DNA of 38,059 nt from assembly GCA_037481655.1 (NCBI GenBank), contig JBBFLF010000022.1, forward strand, positions 1-38,059, read 5' to 3'. Source of the DNA: Desulfobaccales bacterium. GTDB lineage: Bacteria; Desulfobacterota; Desulfobaccia; Desulfobaccales; 0-14-0-80-60-11. The position numbers were made by a program, and so were the translations under genes. Below the pieces are notes generated by a model. It was not told the origin of the DNA. It made no database searches and saw only the letters and a program-made list of their open reading frames with translations. Shown one piece after another: positions 18,003 to 25,956 of the stretch (within the stretch, counting starts at the first letter, position 1; the number at the start of each line of letters is the position of its first letter).

Positions 18003-18308
18003 TCAGGTCAAGTGCGGCCCCAGCCAGCTGGCCAGGGCCAGGGAATCCACTTCCGGAAAGAGCTCCTGGAAGGCGCTCTTCAGAGCCCACAAGGAGCTCC
18101 AGGAGCGGAGCCGCTCCCGGTCGTATTCCACCCGGACCGTCCCCGCCGCGGCATCGGCGCGCACCGCCCGGATACCGTCCACCGCCGAAAACCGCTCCGT
18201 CAGGCGCCGGGCCAGCTCCTCATTGCCCTGGAGCCGACTCACCCCCAGAACCAGCGTGCCCGGCCGGGCTGCCACCAACGTAAAACCTTGCATGCTCTCC
18301 CCAGTCAT
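18003..18308 (-). CDS. Small HMA-like domain protein
   Basis: 101 residues (ATG 18308; ATG 18293 with GGGGAG in front is an equal alternative). It shares the fold pattern of the other HMA-like domains in this cluster: a first strand, a helix with EELARRLTERFSAVDGIRAV, then GTVRVEYD. It ends with a helix and FPEVDSLALASWLG. No CxxC metal-binding motif is present, and the PGRxR motif of its relatives is reduced to RPGTLVL. Probably the first gene of the minus-strand operon leading to the LEA-like protein, ATPase and ArsC, although 77 nt separate it from the LEA-like start. Confidence 0.7.
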   Translation of the reverse strand: MTGESMQGFTLVAARPGTLVLGVSRLQGNEELARRLTERFSAVDGIRAVRADAAAGTVRVEYDRERLRSWSSLWALKSAFQELFPEVDSLALASWLGPHLT

Positions 18309-18478
18309 AAACCCCCAATCTTTGGTGTTTATTTATGTGAAGCCGCCTCAAAAGGAAACCGACCGGCAAAAAACTCACCCAATACTCATCTGCGGCTAAC
18401 ATGCAGGCCGGAAAACTGATCATCAGCCAATTGCCAAAGATGTCCGGGCTAAATAAAAAATTAACCCAGCCTTAATTC

Positions 18479-18507
18479 TTGTTTAATGGCAGCCTGTTAG
18501 GTTTATA
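18479..18507 (+). promoter_or_regulatory. Putative sigma70-type promoter
   Basis: TTGTTT (18479-18484), 17-bp spacer, TTTATA (18502-18507) in the AT-rich gap before the plus-strand HMA-like gene. The gap 18309-18538 is a divergent promoter region also serving the minus-strand operon. No further gene is seen in it. Confidence 0.45.
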
Positions 18508-18538
18508 GATGACAGGTTGTGGAAAAGGAGATGCCTGC

Positions 18539-18892
18539 ATGCCCGTGATGACCGATTATCTGCACGCCTTGGAGGGCCGGCTGCGCATCAAGGTGCCGGA
18601 GGTCAAAGGTTCCCCGGCGGCAGCCGCCCGCATCGAGGGGGAGCTCAAAGCCGCCTTTGGGGTGGAGGAGGTCCATGCCAATCCCATTACCGGCAATGTG
18701 CTCATCACCTACCAGCCGGAGATCATCTCCCAGGATGAGATCATCCGCCTCCTCCGGGATGATCTGGGCTGCTTCCGGGAGGGCCTGAACACCGTCATCT
18801 CCCGCACCGGGCCCCGGGACAGCATGGCCGCCACCTTGGGCCGGGCCGTCTTTGAATCCGCCCTCCAGACCCTGGTGATGGCCATTATTTAA
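18539..18892 (+). CDS. HMA-like domain protein, cysteine-free
   Basis: 117 residues. ATG 18539 is chosen because AAGGAG (18525-18530) lies 8 nt upstream; an in-frame ATG at 18509 would place that RBS inside the gene. The HMA-like domain runs from DYLHALEGRLRIKVPEVKGS through a helix to HANPITGNVLITYQPE. The motif ALEGRLRIKV corresponds to AVPGRTRYRV of the ATPase N-domain and ALPGRLRLKV of the minus-strand homologue. The C-terminal part ends in a hydrophobic stretch (ALQTLVMAII). No CxxC, so direct soft-metal binding is unlikely. It is transcribed divergently from the ATPase operon. Confidence 0.78.
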   Translation: MPVMTDYLHALEGRLRIKVPEVKGSPAAAARIEGELKAAFGVEEVHANPITGNVLITYQPEIISQDEIIRLLRDDLGCFREGLNTVISRTGPRDSMAATLGRAVFESALQTLVMAII

Positions 18893-18899
18893 CCGGGCC

Positions 18900-18940
18900 T
18901 GAGGGCAAGCCCTCACCAGCCACCCCTTTCCATGAAGGGG
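18900..18940. terminator. Possible bidirectional terminator hairpins
   Basis: Two short stems follow one another between convergent genes: TGAGGGC (18900-18906) with GCCCTCA (18909-18915), and CCCCTT (18923-18928) with AAGGGG (18935-18940). A T-rich tract follows about 30 nt further on. The convergent context supports a stop signal, but the first loop is only 2 nt and the T-run is not adjacent. Confidence 0.35.
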
Positions 18941-18982
18941 ATGTCGCCCTTCAGGAAAATCCCTTTTTCCCTTCCCTCAGCT

Positions 18983-19588
18983 TTACTCTTCCCCTAAAGG
19001 AATCTCCCCTGACTCCCGGGGTGGCCCGCCCGCCTCCGGCGCGGCGGCGGGCCCTTCCCACAGGCCGCGGTTCAGCATGACAAAGATGGAAAACCCGAAC
19101 CAGAAATAGTCGTACCAGGAGGGCTTAAGTTTCGAGTCCGTGAGTAATGCCCTTACCCCCAGCCCGAAGAGGCTCAAAGGGAGGAGCATCTTCAGGTCGA
19201 TAAGCCCCCCGGTGGCGGCGCTCACCTGGGAGTTGAGCTGGCTGAAGAAACCCACCAGGCCGGCGGCCAGGGAGGAGGTGGGGGCAGTCGCGGTGTTTTC
19301 CTCCGGGGTGAGAAGGCGCGGCAACTCCTCGAGATTGAGGCCGGGAAAGAGCTCGGTCACCGCCTCGGACAGGGCCAGGAGGGCCGCGGGCGAGGTGATG
19401 GCCTGGGGATCATAGTGCACCACCACGCTGCCGGTGAGGGGGACCGCCGTCACCTCCAGCAGGGCAGGCACGACCCGGAGACGCTCCTCCACCCGGCGGG
19501 CAAAGGCGGCATCGCCCTTGACCCGAGGCACCTTGAGGCGCAGCCGCCCGGGGAGAGCGTGCACCACCGTCACCTCTTGAGCCGGCAT
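18983..19588 (-). CDS. HMA-like domain protein with C-terminal membrane segment
   Basis: 201 residues, ATG 19588 with GGAGG 9 nt upstream. Residues 1-80 are a cysteine-free HMA-like domain: VTVVHALPGRLRLKVPRVKGD, a helix, then AVPLTGSVVVHYDPQAI. A linker of about 40 residues is followed by two hydrophobic stretches (DLKMLLPLSLFGLGVRALL and YDYFWFGFSIFVML) forming a membrane anchor, then an acidic, Pro-rich tail. The combination of a soluble HMA-like head and a membrane anchor resembles accessory proteins of ferrosome-type clusters (FezC-like in architecture only). Convergent with the plus-strand HMA gene, and upstream of nothing else on its strand until the operon at 18308. Confidence 0.78.
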   Translation of the reverse strand: MPAQEVTVVHALPGRLRLKVPRVKGDAAFARRVEERLRVVPALLEVTAVPLTGSVVVHYDPQAITSPAALLALSEAVTELFPGLNLEELPRLLTPEENTATAPTSSLAAGLVGFFSQLNSQVSAATGGLIDLKMLLPLSLFGLGVRALLTDSKLKPSWYDYFWFGFSIFVMLNRGLWEGPAAAPEAGGPPRESGEIPLGEE

Positions 19589-19678
19589 CGCCAGCCACCT
19601 CCCTCATCTGCCCCACGCCGCCCTGCGGCCCCCCTTCCCCCCTGAAGAGCCACGCCTTACGGCCCGGGAAAGCAGGCC

Positions 19679-19918
19679 TTATTTGGGGGAACCGTAGTGC
19701 TCCGTCTTGGCCTCGGCGTAGAGGTCGCTCAACTGCTCTCCGGTCTCCGCCACCAGCCCCACGGCGGTGTCATAGAGGGTGAGGCCGCCTTTGATGACCC
19801 CTTTCGCCAGGGGCCGCAAGATAGCTCCGGCAGCCGGCAAAAGCACCGGCACCACCAGGGCCACCCCCACCCCCACCAAGATGTTGGGCACCGTCAGTTT
19901 GAAGAGATCTTTCCACAT
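19679..19918 (-). CDS. DUF5132-like small membrane protein
   Basis: 79 residues from ATG 19918 (AGGA about 8 nt upstream); the longer open frame to 20035 is not supported. The N-terminal helix WKDLFKLTVPNILVGVGVALVVPVLLPAAGAI is a membrane helix, followed by the amphipathic LRPLAKGVIKGGLTLYDTA and a charged end ETGEQLSDLYAEAKTEHYG. It is a close paralogue of the protein at 20268-20561: both share VPxILVxxGVxLxxPxxLPA, RPLAKxxIKG and ETGEQLSDL or EAGEQLSDL. Function is unknown; single-helix peptides with this tail may interact with the HMA-like or ATPase proteins next to them. Confidence 0.75.
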   Translation of the reverse strand: MWKDLFKLTVPNILVGVGVALVVPVLLPAAGAILRPLAKGVIKGGLTLYDTAVGLVAETGEQLSDLYAEAKTEHYGSPK

Positions 19919-20267
19919 GATCTGGTCCTGCCCCCGGCGCGGTCGGAATAACTGGCCATCAGCCTCAAAATCCCGGAGGCCCAGGCCGCTGAGATCCGGG
20001 AGGGGGTCACCCCCACCGCTTTGGCGCAGCCTCACCGCGGGTGCCGGAGGACGATTAGGAATTTTTTTAGAAAATAAATCCAGTTAGGCCCGGTTGCCAA
20101 GGGAAGGCGCCCCTGAGGGTGCAAGCCCCCTGCGCTTGGACTTCCCTCAGCGCTCCCGCCGGCCGGGAATTCTCCCTCCCGTCAATCCCCTCTCTGAAGA
20201 CATACCCGGCCGTCATGTGAGGTCCGTGAGCCTCAGGTGTGAAAATTATGAGCCGTCCTGGGACCTC
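19919..20267 (-). promoter_or_regulatory. Gene-free gap with putative promoter for the DUF5132-like gene
   Basis: No convincing gene in this 349-nt gap. On the minus strand TTGGCA (complement of 20095-20100), a 17-bp spacer and TTATTT (complement of 20072-20077) form a plausible promoter for the downstream peptide gene, inside the only AT-rich stretch. The rest is GC-rich filler. Confidence 0.4.
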
Positions 20268-20561
20268 TCACCCGGCCGGGGGAGCGGTCTCCCCGCCGCC
20301 CGTTGCAGTCCCGGGCCCGCCAGCGCCGGCGGCCCGCTCCGCCTTGACTTCGGCCACCAGGTCGCTCAGCTGTTCCCCGGCTTCGGCGGCGTATTCCTTG
20401 ACCGTATCGGCCAAGGCCAGATAGCCCTTGATGAGGGTTTTGGCCAGGGGGCGGGAGACCGCGGCCACCGCCGGCAGCACAATGGGCGCGGCCAGCACCA
20501 CTCCCAGCACCACCAGGATGCTGGGAACCGTGCCTTTGAGGCCATCGTCAAACAGTTTCAC
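20268..20561 (-). CDS. DUF5132-like small membrane protein, paralogue
   Basis: 97 residues beginning with GTG 20561, supported by AAGGAGG 6 nt upstream. Layout matches its paralogue: membrane helix GTVPSILVVLGVVLAAPIVLPAVAAV, amphipathic SRPLAKTLIKGYLALADTVKEY, acidic EAGEQLSDLVAEVKAE, plus a Gly/Pro/Thr-rich tail of about 22 residues absent from the other copy. It is transcribed away from the padR-like gene, with both promoters inside the 85-bp AT-rich gap, so control by that regulator is likely (inference). Confidence 0.78.
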   Translation of the reverse strand: MKLFDDGLKGTVPSILVVLGVVLAAPIVLPAVAAVSRPLAKTLIKGYLALADTVKEYAAEAGEQLSDLVAEVKAERAAGAGGPGTATGGGETAPPAG

Positions 20562-20593
20562 GGTCCGCCTCCTTGATGAAAAGGTAAATAAAA

Positions 20594-20622
20594 ATCTAAC
20601 GAAAATTTAACCCCTTCTTCAA
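20594..20622 (-). promoter_or_regulatory. Putative promoter of the DUF5132-like gene
   Basis: Read on the minus strand: TTGAAG (complement of 20617-20622), a 17-bp spacer, TTAGAT (complement of 20594-20599). It lies 33 nt before the GTG start. Good spacing; both hexamers are near consensus. Confidence 0.5.
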
Positions 20623-20635
20623 TAATCCTTAACCG

Positions 20636-20657
20636 ACATATGTTGTATGATAGACAT
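20636..20657. promoter_or_regulatory. Putative PadR operator
   Basis: ACATATGT (20636-20643) is a perfect 8-bp palindrome, and ATGT (20640-20643) is followed 10 nt later by ACAT (20654-20657). PadR-type boxes are ATGT/ACAT inverted repeats, usually 8 nt apart, so this is similar but not canonical. It overlaps the first codons of the PadR gene, which would allow autorepression. Confidence 0.35.
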
Positions 20658-21012
20658 GGACCTCAAACGGCAGATTCTGCAGGCTTGCTGGCAGGGGCTG
20701 GTGCGGCTCTTCATCCTCCAGGAGGCCCGCAAAGGCCCGATTTATGGGGTGCGCCTGAAAAAGCTGCTGGCCCGCCAGGGCTACGCCATCAGCTCCGGGA
20801 GCCTTTATCCCATGCTGCACCAATTGGAGGAGGGCGGCGCCTTGCGCTCCCGCATCCGCATTTTCCGGGGCCGGGCCCGCAAATACTATGACCTCACCCC
20901 CCTGGGACTGAAGCTGCTCATGGACATCAAAGCCGCCCTGCCCCCGTGTCTGAGCGGCCTGCCCGAAGAAACCGTCCCAGCCCCTGATGCCGGCCTCGTG
21001 AACCTGGATTAA
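20647..21012 (+). CDS. PadR-family transcriptional regulator
   Basis: 121 residues with the PadR winged-helix pattern: LVRLFILQEARKGPIYGVRLKKLLARQGYAISSGSLYPMLHQLEEGGALRSR, then the wing RGRARKYYDLTPLGLKLL. The C-terminal helix expected for dimerisation is short and Pro-rich. No Shine-Dalgarno sequence precedes ATG 20647 or the next in-frame ATG 20656, so translation may be leaderless or the start unusual. Probable ligand-responsive repressor of its own gene and the divergent DUF5132-like gene, and perhaps the whole HMA/ATPase cluster; the ligand is not readable. Confidence 0.88.
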   Translation: MIDMDLKRQILQACWQGLVRLFILQEARKGPIYGVRLKKLLARQGYAISSGSLYPMLHQLEEGGALRSRIRIFRGRARKYYDLTPLGLKLLMDIKAALPPCLSGLPEETVPAPDAGLVNLD

Positions 21013-21227
21013 CCTTTCTTCCCCCTGACGCTGACTCTTTTTCTTTTAGGCAAGCCGCAAATGTCGGCCCTGGGGAGGCCTGCCGTCCCCCTTCCCCGGA
21101 AGGCCACGCAATCATCATCAAGCGCCAATAAATAGTGGCAGACTACGGGTGGGGAAGAAAGGATGTGCCAGAGGGGGTCCGCTGGGGGGTGTGAGAGCGA
21201 AATTTCTTGCCCGAAGTCTTCAGGGTC

Positions 21228-22087
21228 TTAGGGCTCCCTAAAAGAGGCGGCCACGGCCTCAGCCAGGCACTCCGCAAGGAAGCGGCCGGTGGCCTCCATT
21301 ACCGGTATTTGGCGGCCGTTGACGGCGCTCACCGGCATCAGGCCCAAAAGCGAATTGATGAGCCACAGGCCCTCGGCCTCCCACAGATCCGCCGGCCGCA
21401 AGGGCACCGGCACCAGCTCCCGGCCCCGGGCGGCCAGCCCCCGGGCCAGGGCCGCCAGAGTGACCCCGGGAAGGGCGCTGGGGGCCTCCGGCGTCTCATA
21501 CACCCCGGCCCGAAGGAGCACCAGGTTGGCGGCGGCCGCCTCGGACAGGCGGCCGTCGGCCTCCAGGATGAGGGCCTCCTTGGCGCCCCGGTCCCGGGCA
21601 TATTGGCGGGCGGCCAGATAAAAGAGGTAGTTCAGGCTCTTGTGGCGCCCCAGGAAGGTGGTGCGCCGGGCGGGAAAGATGACCGTCTCCCAGCCCCGCA
21701 GGTACTCCTGGGGCGGCGGCGGGGTGTACGGCCGGGCGGTGATGACCAGCGTCCCCCGGGGGACCTCCGGAAGCCCCAGCTCCGGATGCTCCCCCCGGGT
21801 GAGGATGAGCTTCACTGCCGCCAGGCCGCTCACCAAGCGGTTCACCGCCAATAGGCGCGTCAGGCGCTCCTCGAAGGGGTAGCGCTCCGGGAAGGGGAGC
21901 CGAAGCTCCCGGGCGGAGGCGGCCAGGCGCTTAAGGTGCGGCCCCAAAAGCTCCACCCGGCCGTGGACCGCTTTTAAGGTCTCAAAGAGGCCGTCGCCAT
22001 AGAGAAAGCCCCGGTCCAGGACCGAAACCCGGGCCTGGGACAGAGGCAGCAGCTCATCATTCAGCCAGACGAAGGTGTCCCGGGAAC

Positions 22088-22091
<4 letters not shown>
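21228..22091 (-). CDS. pabC: Aminodeoxychorismate lyase (class IV aminotransferase fold)
   Basis: Converts 4-amino-4-deoxychorismate to p-aminobenzoate and pyruvate, the step after PabAB in folate synthesis, using PLP. 287 residues: FVWLNDELLPLSQARVSVLDRGFLYGDGLFET, catalytic Lys in FLGRHKSLNYLFYLAAR, EALILEADGRLSEAAAANLVLL for the PLP phosphate, and TPEAPSALPGVTLAAL. The family also holds D-amino-acid and branched-chain transaminases; the 4-nt overlap with pabB and proximity to pabA favour PabC. Upstream of the stop (21013-21227) nothing is seen. Confidence 0.85.
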
Positions 22092-23515
<1,424 letters not shown>

Positions 23516-23532
23516 GACGTCTTTTCAAGGGC

Positions 23533-24099
23533 TCAGCGGGCCAGACGGAGAAAATTCTCCGCCAGCCGGTAGCCGTGCTCCGTCAGAAAGGATTCGGGGT
23601 GAAACTGCACCCCGTGCAGGGGATATTCCGGGTGGCTTAGGCCCATGACCACGCCGTCGGCGGTCCAGGCGGTGACGCTGAGCTCCGGCGCCACCGGCTG
23701 GGCCATAAGGGAATGGTAGCGGGCCGCGGCAAAAGGCGACGGCAGGCCCTGAAAGATACCCTCCCCCTGATGGAACACCAGGTGACGCTTGCCGTGCACC
23801 GGCTCCGGGGCCCGGGCGGTGGCCCCCCCGAAGACCTCGTTGATGGCCTGATGCCCCAGACAGACCCCCAAAATGGGAAGCTCACGGAAGTAGCGGGCGA
23901 TGACCGCCTTGCTGATGCCGGCCTGGGCCGGGGCCTTGGGTCCGGGGGAGATGCATAGCCAGCGGGGCCTGAGGCCTGCGATCTCCTCCACCGTCAGCGC
24001 ATCATGGCGATAGACCCGGATGTCCAGGTCGAATTCCCAGAAGAGCTGCACCAGGTTGTAGGTGAAAGAGTCGTAATTGTCGATCATCACCAGGCGCAT
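23533..24099 (-). CDS. pabA: Aminodeoxychorismate synthase glutaminase component
   Basis: Class I glutamine amidotransferase that feeds ammonia to PabB; in many bacteria it also serves anthranilate synthase. 188 residues from ATG 24099 (GGAG 7 nt upstream); an open frame further upstream is not homologous. Motifs: MIDNYDSFTYNLVQ, CISPGP, nucleophile Cys80 in ILGVCLGHQAI, and the His-Glu pair in GVQFHPESFLTEHG. Lack of trpE or other trp genes nearby supports use in folate synthesis here. Confidence 0.93.
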   Translation of the reverse strand: MRLVMIDNYDSFTYNLVQLFWEFDLDIRVYRHDALTVEEIAGLRPRWLCISPGPKAPAQAGISKAVIARYFRELPILGVCLGHQAINEVFGGATARAPEPVHGKRHLVFHQGEGIFQGLPSPFAAARYHSLMAQPVAPELSVTAWTADGVVMGLSHPEYPLHGVQFHPESFLTEHGYRLAENFLRLAR

Positions 24100-24127
24100 G
24101 GCAGTCTCCGGCGGGACTCCGGCCCCC

Positions 24128-24162
24128 AAAAGAAAAGGCCACCCAGGGGAGCCTGGGTGGCC
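24128..24162 (-). terminator. Strong intrinsic terminator upstream of pabA
   Basis: A perfect 11-bp stem, GGCCACCCAGG and CCTGGGTGGCC (24137-24147 and 24152-24162), with a 4-nt loop. On the minus strand it is followed at once by TTTTCTTTT. It ends transcription of the zinc-ribbon gene, or acts as an attenuator before pabA, whose ATG lies 28 nt further on. Confidence 0.85.
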
Positions 24163-24236
24163 ACGCGGGGCCTGACATAACTCCACACCGCCCTTCTACC
24201 TCAGGGAGACGGGGATGTCAAGTCCTTTAAAAGGGC

Positions 24237-24593
24237 TCAGCGCCGGGCGGGCTTGCGCCGGATAAAGTAGAGGGAGCCGAAGGCCCGCTCCGCCAGGCGG
24301 TGGTGCTGGCCGTCATAGTGGCTGAGGACCGCCTCGTCATAATCCTCGCCGGGCGCCATCTCCAGGGCGGCATCCCAGTCGCCGTCGCAGGCCTGCACCA
24401 TGGCCTGGAGCATGACCGCGCCGCCGTTTCTGGCCGTGGGGTCGTGGGCGTAGTGGGCCCCGCAGGTGGGGCAGAGGCCGCCGTCGAATTCATACCACAG
24501 GCCGTCGCTCAAGGGCTCGGGGCGGGGCACCGGCCCCCGGCAGAAGGGACAGAGCGCCGGCTGGGAGCGTTCCCGGGTGAGATTGAGCACCAT
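24237..24593 (-). CDS. Zinc-ribbon protein of unknown function
   Basis: 118 residues. Two CxxC pairs, Cys15/Cys18 (CPFCRG) and Cys41/Cys44 (CPTCGAHYAHD), should bind one zinc as a rubredoxin-like or zinc-ribbon site. The rest is alpha-helical and acidic (LEMAPGEDYDEAVLSHYDGQ), ending in a basic tail. ATG 24593 has AAGGAGA 4 nt upstream. Family not recognised; perhaps a nucleic-acid or protein-binding adaptor. Confidence 0.72.
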   Translation of the reverse strand: MVLNLTRERSQPALCPFCRGPVPRPEPLSDGLWYEFDGGLCPTCGAHYAHDPTARNGGAVMLQAMVQACDGDWDAALEMAPGEDYDEAVLSHYDGQHHRLAERAFGSLYFIRRKPARR

Positions 24594-24770
24594 GGTTCTC
24601 CTTGCGGGAAGGTCTGGGGGGCGCCGGCGGGAGGCAGCGGCGGCTCACAGACGGGATTTCTTTTATTATCCCGGATTTTTCCTTCGCAGGCAATCCCCCC
24701 TCTTCTATTGACAGTGGGCCCCCCCATGAGTAAATTGGGAACAGCCCACCGTGAAAGGAGAGATGTCCCT

Positions 24771-24926
24771 ATGGCGGTCACCATCACCTTCAGTGATGCG
24801 GATCAGCAGCGCATGGAAGCCATCATCATCGACAAGGACAAGGAGGAGGCCCTCCGGTTCTGCGCCGATCTCCTGGACAAAATCAAAGGGCATCCCGGGC
24901 ACGCCTGCGGGCCCAAGATTGTCTAA
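24771..24926 (+). CDS. 51-aa small acidic protein, paralogue A
   Basis: 51 residues: MAVTITFSDADQQRMEAIII, then DKDKEEALRFCADLLDKIKG and HPGHACGPKIV. AAAGGAG lies 10 nt before ATG 24771. It is clearly related to the 53-residue product that begins 26 nt downstream: the core IxIDKDxxEALxFxxxLxxxIKG, followed by a His-x-Cys-Gly. A single amphipathic helix with a conserved C-terminal H(A/V)CG is the only visible structure. Function unknown; family not recognised with certainty. Confidence 0.75.
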   Translation: MAVTITFSDADQQRMEAIIIDKDKEEALRFCADLLDKIKGHPGHACGPKIV

Positions 24927-24952
24927 GTCCCCAACCCGGCAAGGAGGCAGAC

Positions 24953-25114
24953 ATGGCGGAAAAGCAGGTGGTGTTTGAACCTCAGGACCAGTTGTATATT
25001 GAAGGCATCGTCATCGACAAAGACGCCGATGAGGCCCTGAAATTCCTGCAGAAGCTGATGGAGCGCATCAAGGGCACGGAGGGGCACGTCTGCGGCTTTC
25101 GGCCCTTCAAATAG
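24953..25114 (+). CDS. 53-aa small acidic protein, paralogue B
   Basis: 53 residues, ATG 24953 with AAGGAGG in front. Starts MAEKQVVFEPQDQLYIEG, then IVIDKDADEALKFLQKLMERIKG and TEGHVCGFRPFK. Shares the IDKDxxEAL-helix-IKG-HxCG plan with the gene just upstream; only the N-terminus and the last residues differ. The pair is a tandem duplication that has been kept, both with good RBSs. It precedes a metallophosphatase gene by about 50 nt, probably one transcript. Confidence 0.75.
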   Translation: MAEKQVVFEPQDQLYIEGIVIDKDADEALKFLQKLMERIKGTEGHVCGFRPFK

Positions 25115-25163
25115 CCTGACGTCGCTTTCTCCCTGCGAGGGAACTCCCGGGAGACTGGCCCTG

Positions 25164-25778
25164 GTGGCGGACACCCACACCTACACCGCCGGTCTCCCGC
25201 TCCTGTTGGCTTATTTCGCCGGCCAGAACGTCACTGACCTGGCCTGCCTGGGGGATTGTCCCCCGGAGCCTTTTCGCGCCTGGCTGACCGGCAGCCGCCG
25301 CCTCTATTGGGTCTATGATTTCCATGGCCCGGTCCTGCCGGAGGCCACCGCCTGCGGCATGGGGCTGGCGCTGCCCGGCAATGTCTTTCTGGCCCACACC
25401 CGGGCTCTCCTCTGGACCCACTTCCGGAAGGAATTGCACGCTTATCTGGCGGCTCCGCCCTCCGGCCGGCCGCCGCTTCTGTTCTGCCACGGCCACACCC
25501 ACGTCCCCAGCGTCACCGACTACCGACCACCGGCGCCCCGGCTCCTGTATATCAATGACGCCCTGCGGCCCCAGGACTTCCGGCCCCGGCAGGCCTGCCT
25601 CACCTTGGAGCCCGACCACGTCTATCTCATCGTGCCCGGAGCCTTCACCCTGGAGGAGGGGCGCTACCCCACCTTCAGCTTTGCCGTGCTGGACCGGGAG
25701 AGAGGGCGTCTGGCCATGGTGTCCCTTACGGACCTGGCGGCCCTGCGGCATCTGACTCTCTTTGGGGAGGATGGCTGA
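25164..25778 (+). CDS. Calcineurin-like metallophosphatase, YfcE-like
   Basis: 204 residues from GTG 25164. The frame is open upstream and reads RLALVADTH, so the true start could be a rare codon slightly earlier; CTG 25155 would give the usual first strand. Metal-binding motifs: ADTH at the N-terminus, LGDC (Asp31) and the C-terminal CHGHTHVPS. The usual GNH motif is replaced by WVYDFHGP, so catalysis may differ. Phosphodiesterases of this type act on cyclic nucleotides or phosphorylated small molecules; the substrate is unknown. Confidence 0.72.
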   Translation: MADTHTYTAGLPLLLAYFAGQNVTDLACLGDCPPEPFRAWLTGSRRLYWVYDFHGPVLPEATACGMGLALPGNVFLAHTRALLWTHFRKELHAYLAAPPSGRPPLLFCHGHTHVPSVTDYRPPAPRLLYINDALRPQDFRPRQACLTLEPDHVYLIVPGAFTLEEGRYPTFSFAVLDRERGRLAMVSLTDLAALRHLTLFGEDG

Positions 25779-25858
25779 GGCAAGGGGGACACCGGCAGCA
25801 GGGGCCTGCGGTGTGGAGGCCGGAGGGATGGTTACCCTCCGGAAAAAGGAAGGGGAAA

Positions 25859-25886
25859 GGGGCCAGATTGCCGCGTCTCTGGCCCC
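25859..25886. terminator. Bidirectional terminator between convergent genes
   Basis: Stem GGGGCCAGA (25859-25867) and TCTGGCCCC (25878-25886) with a 10-nt loop; on the minus strand pyrimidine-rich sequence with T-runs follows. A second perfect stem, CCGGAGGG (25820-25827) and CCCTCCGG (25835-25842), lies beside it. Both sit between the metallophosphatase and the DUF336 gene. Confidence 0.6.
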
Positions 25887-25956
25887 CTCTCGGTTTCAGC
25901 GTTGCAACGGCAAGGCCCAAGCCCGGTCAGAAGACGGTCGGCTCCGGGACAAGCGC

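Noticed and set aside
14788-18399. 1203-codon open frame on the plus strand
   Set aside because: It lies antisense to the ATPase and LEA-like genes; its His/Gln/Gly-rich sequence has no domain and is the usual by-product of GC-rich coding DNA.
13687-21012. A bona fide ferrosome (fez) operon
   Set aside because: The ATPase has PEGLP and SERCA-type ligands, not P1B-6 motifs, so only a loose resemblance is claimed.
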